Positions 45,044 to 54,018 of a DNA stretch of 64,000 nucleotides are shown piece after piece. Position numbers and translations under genes: made by a program. Below the pieces are notes generated by a model that worked only from the letters and a program-made list of their open reading frames with translations, was not told the origin of the DNA and made no database searches. The stretch comes from Candidatus Neomarinimicrobiota bacterium (GTDB lineage Bacteria; Fidelibacterota; Fidelibacteria; Fidelibacterales; Fidelibacteraceae): positions 2,465,001 to 2,529,000 of the forward strand of contig AP035449.1 in the NCBI GenBank assembly GCA_041154365.1. Direction: 5' to 3'. Within the stretch, counting starts at the first letter, position 1. The number at the start of each line of letters is the position of its first letter.

Positions 45044-48037
45044 TTACTTAAACAGAAACTTTAATACAGCATCCATCAGGGTATTTCGGTCTGCTTCTTC
45101 AAGAATTGTTTCAAAGGGGAATCCCATGACCACGTGGCGGTAATCACCGTCGTAAGCCACGGCGGCGCTGTAATAATTATCCCCGTAGCGCAGGATGGTT
45201 GTGGCCAGGGAATCTACAGGATCGATGGCATCCACGGCTTCCGCCTGGTAGATCTCCGGATGATAACGGGTGTTGAAAGAGAGGGTCGTGCCGTCTTTCA
45301 GGAATGCATCCTCAAAAGAGATGGCTTTTCCGCCCCATTCGGCATAGGAGGATGCCAGGGTGAATTTCAGCACATCCATGGCAAACAGACTATCCGCTTT
45401 GCTCTTTCCGTTTTTAAACAAATCCGTCCCCACATACGAACCGGAGATGAACATCTTCCCGCCACCGGTCAGATAATCTGTGATCAGGGACTGAAGCTCC
45501 GGATCAAAGGTTTGAAAAGCCGGTTTCATACCCGGAGACGGTCCGGGGGTGCTTTTTTCCTCCCCGAGAATCAGGATAACCGCCGGGACATCCTTCAATT
45601 TGTCCGGAAATTTTACAATGGCTTCATCAGAGGTGGAAAGGAAGCTGTATCCTGCCTGGAGGATGGATTGGCCATACACTTCAGGGAAATTATGGGTATT
45701 TCCCGGTGTGACTTTTTGTTCATGATACGCCATACTGGCCCCGTGTCCCGGTGCATCGTTGGTCAGGAAGGGAGATGAGGGCGCCCAGTCCGTTTGTCGG
45801 CCTGTAAAGAGATAATCCTTTCCGTCTGCCACCCCCATATCCATAAAACCGGCAAATCCTTCAAAAATATTCGTTTCAACCGTCGCCGGACCGCTGACCC
45901 GGTCAAACCCGTTAATCACCCAAACTGTTGTATCGGAACGGGAAGAAAATCCGGCAGACAGTATTTCGGACGGAAAACTTTCACCACCCGTATTCACCGC
46001 TGTCACTTTGAAGGAGTAGATTTTATCCATTTCCAAACCAGTCACTATGAATGAAGTATCCTCAACCGGCCGGCCGTTATCGAAGGCTTTTCCTTCCTCA
46101 CGGATATAGACCCGGTAGGATTTTGGTTCAGCCGTGGGTTCAAGGGGATCGCTGACCGGTTTCCATTTCAGAACCAGGGTCCCCTTTTCCGGACTCTCCA
46201 TGGTAAAATGATCCACGGGCAGGGGCTGAACCACATAAGGCCGGTCATACTGATCGGCGATAAATTTCAGCATGGCCTTATAAATGGAGCGGCTGATGTC
46301 GAAGCGGAACCTGGGATCCCAGGTAAATTTCATGTCGTAAAAATTCTGATGGGATAAAAGCTCCAGGAGTCCGGCAGGCATGTTAGGGCGATACGCTTCG
46401 GAATACATGCCCTGCATCAGCTGCCGGCGGGTCCAGAACGGGTCATATTTTGCCCGGATATCATTGACAATCTGGGTTTGGAGGATATCGGCATAATCCC
46501 GGCTGGCGAGTCTGGATTGTCCGTCAGGAAATTCGCGGTTATTCTCTTCATCAAACATGCTGTAAATGGAGAGGGTTCCCACGGAACGGCCGTCTTTCCG
46601 GATTCCCGCATCCGTATGAAAGGCAAAACTCAAATCCACGGGAATGCCCAGTCCCGGCGCATCGCGGTTTACATTGGGACCATAGGGTGCTCCTTTCAGA
46701 TAATTCGCCCATTCGCCCCGGCTTTTATAATCATCGTTGTAATCCAGCGTATCGTCATGGAAATCATAAACCAGGGTATCCGGCATGCCGGCAAATTGAA
46801 GATAATATCGGGAAGCTTCAAGCCACCGGGGCCGGCCACTGAGACGGCCATTCCGGGCCACATCACCCATACCTCCGCCGAATTTCACTGCATCGGCAGT
46901 TATCATCCGTCCCCGGCTCTCTGTTTCATTCGTCAATACGATTGAACCCTTTTCCGGATTTTGGCCGGCATCAAATTCAAAATAATCCAGGAAGATCCAG
47001 GTTCTGCCGCCTATAGTCTGGTTGACGGCAAATTCAGTCTTCCCCCCTTTGTGATACACGGTATACCGGGCATCGGTTACATTTCCCGGATGGTGCTCAT
47101 AAGAGACATACACGGCATAACGCCCTGCTTCAGGTATATCAGGAATCCACCGGATTTGGGCCGTTGCCACCGAATCGGCTTCAGTCCGCCGGATGGTTCC
47201 GAGCCGGAAAGGATTCACATTGTGTTCATAGGGGGGATTCCCTATCGCAAATCCGGGAATTTCACTGTTTCCCCAATCCCCCTTTTCCCGGTAGGATAAA
47301 GAATCGGAAGAATCATTATCTACAATCACCTCATGGACCTGCGTATCCCGTTCCCGGGCCACGAAAACGGTACCGCCTGCATTTTCCAGCATGGGAATGA
47401 TATAAGGGATCATGAACGAGAGGGGCAGTTTATCCTCCACCGTTTCAAACAGCCGGGGGCGTTCCCATTCCCAGCGATCCTTTTTCAGGTTGTAATACCA
47501 TCCGTGACTGTGCCACAGCGCGATGGCATTTCCGGAAAGTCCTGAATCCGGATTTACCTGCTTACTCAAATTACGCACCAACGGTTCTGGACGGTCCACC
47601 ATCGTACCCCGGCGGGCCGGATCGGTTTCTGTTGAATCCCGGTAAACATTGGGGACCAGCTCGGAAATGGGTGTTTCAAGGGTGTATAATGTCACGTTCC
47701 ATTTCCGATACCACCAGCCCAGATCATCTTTTAACGCATCATATATCATCGTAACCCGCTCCGGGCGATAGGGGAAATAGGAGAAATATTGGTTTAAATA
47801 GATTTTCATGGACTGTGTTTCTTCATCAAGGAGAACGCTGTCCACCCGGGACTGTTGACCGATATAGGCCGGGATTTCCGGTGTTTGAAAAGATTTGAGA
47901 AATCTTTCTGTCCGGATCACAATTCGCCGGGTTTTCCGGTCCATGCTTTTAAAATCGTAGGCTTCTTTTGAAACGGGCATCATAGAAGCACATCCGCCAA
48001 GTGCCAGTGCCAGTAGTATGAGTATGTGTTTTTTCAT
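45044..48037 (-). CDS. Amidase_3-like cell-wall lipoprotein with Golvesin-type and FnIII domains
   Basis: 997 aa with a lipoprotein signal ending LGGC (Cys15). Catalytic elements of N-acetylmuramoyl-L-alanine amidases are split. ALWHSHG and LFETVED lie near 190-220 and RERD near 250; FAFHTDAG near 475 and MPAGLLELLSHQN near 580 complete the fold. The intervening part (about 270-400) resembles the Golvesin/xanthan-lyase accessory domain. A fibronectin type III domain (about 645-725) and an uncharacterised C-terminal region follow. Related proteins are often annotated xanthan lyase. It lies 44 bp behind the GH3 gene, so both may act on wall polysaccharide. Confidence 0.7.
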   Translation of the reverse strand: MKKHILILLALALGGCASMMPVSKEAYDFKSMDRKTRRIVIRTERFLKSFQTPEIPAYIGQQSRVDSVLLDEETQSMKIYLNQYFSYFPYRPERVTMIYDALKDDLGWWYRKWNVTLYTLETPISELVPNVYRDSTETDPARRGTMVDRPEPLVRNLSKQVNPDSGLSGNAIALWHSHGWYYNLKKDRWEWERPRLFETVEDKLPLSFMIPYIIPMLENAGGTVFVARERDTQVHEVIVDNDSSDSLSYREKGDWGNSEIPGFAIGNPPYEHNVNPFRLGTIRRTEADSVATAQIRWIPDIPEAGRYAVYVSYEHHPGNVTDARYTVYHKGGKTEFAVNQTIGGRTWIFLDYFEFDAGQNPEKGSIVLTNETESRGRMITADAVKFGGGMGDVARNGRLSGRPRWLEASRYYLQFAGMPDTLVYDFHDDTLDYNDDYKSRGEWANYLKGAPYGPNVNRDAPGLGIPVDLSFAFHTDAGIRKDGRSVGTLSIYSMFDEENNREFPDGQSRLASRDYADILQTQIVNDIRAKYDPFWTRRQLMQGMYSEAYRPNMPAGLLELLSHQNFYDMKFTWDPRFRFDISRSIYKAMLKFIADQYDRPYVVQPLPVDHFTMESPEKGTLVLKWKPVSDPLEPTAEPKSYRVYIREEGKAFDNGRPVEDTSFIVTGLEMDKIYSFKVTAVNTGGESFPSEILSAGFSSRSDTTVWVINGFDRVSGPATVETNIFEGFAGFMDMGVADGKDYLFTGRQTDWAPSSPFLTNDAPGHGASMAYHEQKVTPGNTHNFPEVYGQSILQAGYSFLSTSDEAIVKFPDKLKDVPAVILILGEEKSTPGPSPGMKPAFQTFDPELQSLITDYLTGGGKMFISGSYVGTDLFKNGKSKADSLFAMDVLKFTLASSYAEWGGKAISFEDAFLKDGTTLSFNTRYHPEIYQAEAVDAIDPVDSLATTILRYGDNYYSAAVAYDGDYRHVVMGFPFETILEEADRNTLMDAVLKFLFK

Positions 48038-48081
48038 AATATCTCCCTGTCAAGAGTATAAGATGTTCCGTGATCGTCAGG

Positions 48082-49137
48082 TTACACTCTATATGATTTC
48101 AGACCTTGTTTCAATCTCATAATCCGTTCAAAAGAACGATCAATCACTGATTCCTGAATCCGTCCCTTCCGAATCCCTTCCCGGATCATGTCCATAATCC
48201 GGAGGGCGATTTCGGGATCATAGTGATTCGCATTGGCAATGGCAAGGATATCCACTCCGGCATTCAGGGCCAACTCCACGGCTTCCGCCTGATCGTAGTG
48301 GTCATGTATGGCAGCCATGTTCATATCATCGGATATCACCACACCTTTGAATCCCAGCGTATTCCGAAGAAGATCCGTCAGGATTTTCCGGGAAAGGGTT
48401 CCGGGAAAATCAGGGTCCAGTTTCCGATTATAGGCATGGGCAGTGAGAATAAAATCGGAAAATCCTTCTGTAATCAACGTTTTAAAAGGATCCAGTTCCC
48501 ATTCACGCCACCCTTCTGTGACATCCACCAGTCCGAAGTGGGAGTCATTGGTGGAGCTTCCGTGTCCTGGAAAATGTTTTAGGGTGGAATAAATTCCCTG
48601 ATCATGAAAGACTTGAATCATAATCCCGGCATGTTTTGTAACAATTTCCGGATTGTCGGAAATACACCGTTTCCGAAGACCCAGTGCCGGATTTTGGGGA
48701 TTCACGTTCACATCCACTACCGGCGCCAGATTGACATTGATCCCAAGTTCTTTCAGCAGCTTTGCCCGCCTTTTCGATTCCTCACGTGTGAATATCTCAT
48801 CATCCCGATCCCCAAATTCAGATGCGGAACACGCAGGAGGAAAACCATATTTTTCTTTCAGGCGGTTCACACTGCCGCCCTCGTGATCAAGAGCGATAAA
48901 TAGAGGAATATCTGCGGTATTTTGAATTTCCCGGGTCAGGGCTTTCAATTGTTCCGGACTTTCTACATTACCCCGGACAGGGGGACCGAAAGGGCTCACA
49001 TCATCTAAAAGAACCACCGATCCAAGATGATGGTCACGGATAATTTTCCCGATATGTTTATCTTCCGAAAGACTTCGTCCCCGAAATCCGACCATCAGCA
49101 ACTGACCGATTTTTACATCCCTGGAAAAGTTCGGCAT
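48082..49137 (-). CDS. nagZ: GH3 beta-N-acetylhexosaminidase (NagZ-like)
   Basis: 351 aa. It has the signature KHFPGHG followed by NDSH, giving the catalytic His/Asp dyad, and the nucleophile region VISDDMNMAAI near residue 265. It has a strong AGGAGG ribosome site before the start. No signal peptide is present, as expected for a cytoplasmic NagZ that removes GlcNAc from recycled muropeptides. First gene of the minus-strand pair with the amidase-like lipoprotein. Confidence 0.9.
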   Translation of the reverse strand: MPNFSRDVKIGQLLMVGFRGRSLSEDKHIGKIIRDHHLGSVVLLDDVSPFGPPVRGNVESPEQLKALTREIQNTADIPLFIALDHEGGSVNRLKEKYGFPPACSASEFGDRDDEIFTREESKRRAKLLKELGINVNLAPVVDVNVNPQNPALGLRKRCISDNPEIVTKHAGIMIQVFHDQGIYSTLKHFPGHGSSTNDSHFGLVDVTEGWREWELDPFKTLITEGFSDFILTAHAYNRKLDPDFPGTLSRKILTDLLRNTLGFKGVVISDDMNMAAIHDHYDQAEAVELALNAGVDILAIANANHYDPEIALRIMDMIREGIRKGRIQESVIDRSFERIMRLKQGLKSYRV

Positions 49138-49194
49138 CGTACCTCCTGATAATTCACCTGATAATTTGGCACAACTCTATTACAAATCAAAGGA

Positions 49195-49610
49195 GTTGAG
49201 AGTGGAGAGTGATGAGTTGAGAGTTTGAGTTTTTCCTCCCGCGGAGGGCGCTGAGATACAGAGGACTTTTATCCTCCCGCGGAGGACGCGGAGATGCGGA
49301 GAATGTTTTTAGAGGGTGTGCAGAGAGTGCGGAGAGCGCGGAGACTTTTTTCCTCCCGCAGAGGGCACAGAGATGCAGAGAATGTTTTTGGAGGGTGTGC
49401 GGAAAGCGCGGAGGATTTTTTTCCTCCTGCAGAGGGCGCGGAGATGCGGAGGGATTTTGGGTGATGCCTCCCGCAGGGGGCGCAGAGATGCGGAGGGATT
49501 TTGGGTGATGCCTCCCGCTGAGGGCGCGGAGACGCGGAGAGTGTTTTTATATTGCGGAGGGCGCAGAGACGCGGAGATTATTTTTTATATATCGCAGAGG
49601 AAATTTGGGA
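49195..49610. repeat. Inverted partner of the 41.7-kb repeat array
   Basis: It begins with heptamers GAGTTGA/GAGTGGA/GAGTGAT (reverse complement of the run at 42010-42045). Then come CCTCCCGCGGAGG blocks, GAATGTTTTT landmarks 79 bp apart (49301, 49380) and shorter 45-bp units with GGGATTTTGGGTGATGCCTC. Its orientation is opposite to the array at 41755-42046. The open frames here are only repeat translation. Confidence 0.8.
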
Positions 49611-50382
49611 GCACGGAAGGTATGAGGGTATAAGGGCACGATGGGGAGAGGGTGCAGACCTGTATCTGCCCGAAATATTGGCACCTCGATATGCCGGCCA
49701 GTCGGCGGCCTACTCAACGACCGGGATGATTGAAATAAAGCCTCAATCTGTTGTTTTATTCGATAATACATATATACGAATAACAATATTATCTTGCATT
49801 GTGTCGCATTTCGGTGTATTTTACCCCCGGGGTGGGGGGCGCTACCTAATCGAAATCATATATCTCGTTTCACTTATAGCCTTTGCAGTAATTGATTGCA
49901 AAATCATCCAATGAATAAAAGTCTGAAAATCTGCAATTTTCTAAAAACATACACTCAAAACTCAAGACTCCAACTCAGAGGCAGGACACGTCCTGCCCCT
50001 ACGACTCTCCACTCTCCACTCTCCACTCATTCAATGTATTTTACCCCCGGGGTGAGGGGAGTTACCTAATCGAATTCATATATTCCATCTCTCCTATAAT
50101 CTCATCTTCAGTTCAGCTAAACACAACAATCTAATAAAATCAAATCCCCTCGTGAAATATTCCAATAAATTCGGTCCCTTTTCATGGGGCAGACAATCCC
50201 CTGTGAAATACGCTGCGCTCATTTCACGGGGCAAGCAATCCAGTCAATCTATTCAATCGAATCAATCCCTCCAATCTCCTCGTCACTGATGACTGTCGAC
50301 TGATGACTGCCGACTGTCGACTGTCCACTACCTCCCCCTACTTTCCCTTTTTAATTTCGATCTTTGACATTAATTTTTAAAC
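49611..50382. repeat. Composite repeat region without genes
   Basis: It contains short palindromes near 49650-49720 (GCAGACCTGTATCTGC). A 64-bp block beginning GTATTTTACCCCCGGGGTG occurs at 49816-49879 and again at 50036-50099. There is a GGCAGGACACGTCCTGCC palindrome at 49980-49997 and CCACTCT heptamers at 50003-50030. The CCCC.GTGAAAT/ATTTCAC.GGGG hairpin is at 50198-50231, with CAATC runs and TGACTGTCGAC-type heptamers at 50281-50335. No coding signal convinces me. The last 45 bp lead into the next gene, with no clear ribosome site. Confidence 0.75.
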
Positions 50383-51846
50383 ATGCGAAAAAATGTGATT
50401 TTGTTCATATCCGTCATTTTCCTGTTTGCCTGCGAATACCGGGATGAGGTCCCTCCGGCAGTACATATTGCACGACCGGAAGATGGACAAATGGTGGCGG
50501 ATAACATGGAAATTCTTGTGGCAGCCACGGATAATACATCCATCCGGGATGTGGCTATAACTCTTGATGACCATTATATCACTGATGTCACAGGGAATCC
50601 CTTTATGCGCGCCAGGTGGGACAATCACACACTGGATGACGGACGGTTCCATATCCTCCGGGCAGTAGCAACAGACCGGGAAGGTAACAGTTCAGACTCT
50701 CCGCCGGTCCGCATTCTGGTCCACAGTATTCCCACATCCGAATCCCCCATTACCCTACACGCTGATCCGAAAGGGTTTTCATGGCTGTCCATCTCCGGCG
50801 AACCCTATGACATCAGCCTGATCAATCCTGAAATTCCTGCAGATACGCTGGAAGGCTATACGGCATATCCCGATACCTTTCTCTCTGTCAATCACCTCAC
50901 AGATCTCCTCATCCAAATCCGTCCCCACGACACCGATACGGTTACTTATGAACGTTATGCAAGTTTTGCACCTTCCTTCGTATTTCTCGATATTCGGGAT
51001 GACAGATTTCAATCGGCGTACATCCGGAGTATTCAAACACCTTTCATACGCCGTATCACCCATGAAAAAACTATTTACAGTGTCCAGACTTTCCCCGGCA
51101 GAGATCAGGTGAATTACCTTCTTTCTGACGGCTTGTACCAGTCTAAATCAGACGGTTCGGGATTTGAACGCATCCAATCGGGCAATTTTTTCCGGATGGA
51201 TGTGAACCACTACACCGGTGATATCCTCCTCCTGTCCTATCAAACCGTACTGATCTGTCATCCGGACGGAGAAAGTAAAGAGATTCCTTTCAAGGGATAT
51301 CCAAGGGACATTCGATGGTCGTCCCGTGGCGAACGTATCCTCCTGACGGGCATTCCCTATAAATTGGAACACCAGAGGATTTACGAAATCGACCCTCAAA
51401 ATCCGGATCAGATCACACGGCTTTCTCCAAATGAGGATATCCGGCATTATTCATTTCCCCTTGATATTGACCCGGGGAATCATACCCTTTTCACATCGGA
51501 TAGTACTGTATACCATTTAAATCATGCAGACGGATCTGTTCGCACACTTGCCCGTTTTGACGGAGATATCCTTCAGATGGAAGGAGATCCGGAGGGCCGG
51601 CAATTTTTCATTGTCCTACGAAAACAGGGTTTTATGGTCGGGGATACCCACTATGATGTATTCTCACTCTCCTGGCCCGGATTGGAAAAGAGACTGATCC
51701 TGTCAGAACCGGCTGAACCGGATCTTCGTCTTTCACCTTCAGGCGAACATCTTTTGTATAATCAGAATGGACATCTTTGCATTTCTGATGACGAGGGACA
51801 AAATGAGCGCATCCTTGAAAACACCGGTTACGGACAGGACTGGTGA
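50383..51846 (+). CDS. Lipoprotein with Ig-like domain and propeller-like repeats
   Basis: 487 aa. A lipoprotein signal ends LFAC (Cys16). An Ig-like domain follows (PPAVHIARPEDGQMV, TDNTSIRDVAITLDD, ATDREGNSS). The C-terminal half has repeated beta-strand patterns as in WD/TolB-type propellers (SRGERILLTGIP and SPSGEHLLYNQNG). It overlaps the TonB receptor gene, so it may be its surface or periplasmic partner in substrate capture. No enzyme motif seen. Confidence 0.75.
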   Translation: MRKNVILFISVIFLFACEYRDEVPPAVHIARPEDGQMVADNMEILVAATDNTSIRDVAITLDDHYITDVTGNPFMRARWDNHTLDDGRFHILRAVATDREGNSSDSPPVRILVHSIPTSESPITLHADPKGFSWLSISGEPYDISLINPEIPADTLEGYTAYPDTFLSVNHLTDLLIQIRPHDTDTVTYERYASFAPSFVFLDIRDDRFQSAYIRSIQTPFIRRITHEKTIYSVQTFPGRDQVNYLLSDGLYQSKSDGSGFERIQSGNFFRMDVNHYTGDILLLSYQTVLICHPDGESKEIPFKGYPRDIRWSSRGERILLTGIPYKLEHQRIYEIDPQNPDQITRLSPNEDIRHYSFPLDIDPGNHTLFTSDSTVYHLNHADGSVRTLARFDGDILQMEGDPEGRQFFIVLRKQGFMVGDTHYDVFSLSWPGLEKRLILSEPAEPDLRLSPSGEHLLYNQNGHLCISDDEGQNERILENTGYGQDW

Positions 51847-54014
51847 TGAAATATAAACACATCTTCCTGTTTCTTATTTTTACAGTTACTCTGCTTCAGG
51901 GAGAAACGTTCCGTGTGATGGATAAAAAAACGGGGGCTCCGCTGGCAGGTGCCAACGTTCTGATCGTGGGATCGGAAAAAGGAACGGTATCCGATGAAGA
52001 GGGTTATTTCACCCTGAAGAACCTGGATCCCGCGACGGAAATCCGCATCACGTATATGGGGTACTATGCCCTGGAAATCAACTGGAGTAAATTGAAAAAC
52101 CAGACAATCGTGCCACTGATGCCTACCGCCATTCCCATGGGACAAATCGTGGTGCTGGGGGATCAGAAAGACTGGACCAAAGAAGAAGTCACTACAAACA
52201 TTCGTCTTTTGGAAACGGAGGAGTATCTCCGCTTTGGTGTAACAGGTCCGGCTGATGTGCTTGCCATGGAAGCCTCAGTGCAGATTACGGGTCCACCGGA
52301 TGGCAGCCAGTATATCTCTATCCGGGGAAGCAATGCCGACGAAGTGCTCATTGTCTATGATGGCCTCCCCCTGAATACTGAATTCAGCGGCACCTTCGAT
52401 CTGTCGCTTCTGAATATTTACGATATTGAATCTTTTCAGATCCTTAAGGGAAGTCATTCCACGTTGTTTGGTTCCGGTGCTTTTGGAGGAGTTGTAAACA
52501 TCACACCGAAAATTTCCGGGGACCGGCACCTGGAACTTTTCGCCCGGGCTGACGAGTTGTATGGACAGGATGCCGGGACAAACATCTATCTTCATCTGAA
52601 AGGGCTCGACACCCGTTTAGGAATCATGTCCAAGACTTATAAACTCCAGGACCAGCCCATTGTCCGGCATGAAACCTTTTATTCACTTCTCAGCCGGTAT
52701 CAATTTGAAAATGATAACCTTTTTTCCGGAAAAATCCTCTACCGGCCGGCCATGTCCGGAGGAACCACCCTGCCCTATGCCAACGAAGAAGAACATGGTA
52801 TTGCTCATCTTTCATTTAACGGATCCCTGGGATTTCTGAAAGATATTCAGGCAGAAATGGCCTTTAAAAATTATCGGACCGAGTCCTTTTTTGTTCAGGA
52901 TTCCTACCACCGGAAAGCTGTCAAATCTGAAGAAAACAGAATCTATACATTGGGAAAGAAGCTGCTGTTCCCCTATGGATCCCTGCAGCTCAGGGCGGAT
53001 ATGAACGGGTCTGAATATGCCGGAACCCAGATGAAAAAGGGATACTATATTGAACCGGTGGTCTATCATTACGAGGATATTCTTACAAAGAAAGCTTACG
53101 ACGGGGTAGGCATCCTGAAATTAAAGGATGAGACGGGTTATTCTCTTATTGAATGGTTTGAGATTGACATTGCCCTCCGGCTGGACCGGCAGGAAATCCG
53201 GAGTGAAAAACACGGAGAGGGCATGGAGTATCCCATCTTCCGTGAAAAAGAGTACAACTGGCAGAAATTCTCCCGAAAAATGAGTTTTTCCGTGAGTTCG
53301 CATCTGAAAAACAGTGATTACGTGCTGTACGTCCTAAGTGGGGATAATGTTCGTTTTCCAAAGTTGGATGAATTGTACCGGTCCGGATTTACTGAACTGG
53401 GGGCTTTTCAGGATTGCACCCTTGTTCCGGAGCGAAATGTCTCGTTTGAACTGGGAATCAACGGGACGGGCTATCCTCAGGGGACATGGGGTTTTCTGGA
53501 TAAAGTGGAATATGCCTTTTCATATTTCAACAACCGGTATGAAAACAAAATTTACGAAGTCTATGCCATGCGGAAAGATCCCACACCGGTGAATTCGGTA
53601 AACCCCTCGGAGATTCATGGTGTAGACCTCTCCCTCACCGCCACCACCCTTCACGGTGCATTGGAAATCCAGGGAGGGTCCATGCTTTTGGATATCAGTG
53701 ACATCCGGGTTTTTCAAAACAAACCTGAATACCGGCATCAGCTTGAATTCCGCTTCCATCCCTGGAAAACACGATACCGGATCCGCCTGTTTTTGGAAGG
53801 GCGCCAAAGTTATTACTACAGCCAGACAGAAGGCATTATTTATCAGGGTGAACTGGAGGGTCGTAAAAATGTGGACATGTACATTAGCCGGGATTTTAAA
53901 ACAGGTCCCCTGACCTGGACAGCCGGCGGGTCGGTCAGAAACCTTTTTTCAAACCATGCAATTTCGTACCTTGACCGGCGGTATTGGATGATTTCACTGA
54001 ATATGACCTGGTAG
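51846..54014 (+). CDS. TonB-dependent outer-membrane receptor
   Basis: 722 aa from the ATG at 51846 (TGATG overlap with the lipoprotein); a GTG at 51843 is possible. Order: signal peptide, carboxypeptidase-regulatory-like domain (about 20-95, GAPLAGANVLIVG), plug domain (about 110-220, with VQITGPPDGSQYISIRG and LKGSHSTLFGSGAFGGVVNI) and a beta-barrel ending LNMTW with the terminal aromatic residue. It imports a large or scarce ligand using TonB energy. Ligand not predictable; no SusD-like gene is nearby. Confidence 0.9.
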   Translation: MKYKHIFLFLIFTVTLLQGETFRVMDKKTGAPLAGANVLIVGSEKGTVSDEEGYFTLKNLDPATEIRITYMGYYALEINWSKLKNQTIVPLMPTAIPMGQIVVLGDQKDWTKEEVTTNIRLLETEEYLRFGVTGPADVLAMEASVQITGPPDGSQYISIRGSNADEVLIVYDGLPLNTEFSGTFDLSLLNIYDIESFQILKGSHSTLFGSGAFGGVVNITPKISGDRHLELFARADELYGQDAGTNIYLHLKGLDTRLGIMSKTYKLQDQPIVRHETFYSLLSRYQFENDNLFSGKILYRPAMSGGTTLPYANEEEHGIAHLSFNGSLGFLKDIQAEMAFKNYRTESFFVQDSYHRKAVKSEENRIYTLGKKLLFPYGSLQLRADMNGSEYAGTQMKKGYYIEPVVYHYEDILTKKAYDGVGILKLKDETGYSLIEWFEIDIALRLDRQEIRSEKHGEGMEYPIFREKEYNWQKFSRKMSFSVSSHLKNSDYVLYVLSGDNVRFPKLDELYRSGFTELGAFQDCTLVPERNVSFELGINGTGYPQGTWGFLDKVEYAFSYFNNRYENKIYEVYAMRKDPTPVNSVNPSEIHGVDLSLTATTLHGALEIQGGSMLLDISDIRVFQNKPEYRHQLEFRFHPWKTRYRIRLFLEGRQSYYYSQTEGIIYQGELEGRKNVDMYISRDFKTGPLTWTAGGSVRNLFSNHAISYLDRRYWMISLNMTW

Positions 54015-54018
54015 CACT

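Noticed and set aside
49316-49914. Open frames of 105 and 120 aa
   Set aside because: They run through repeat DNA and palindromes and show no protein-like conservation or ribosome site.
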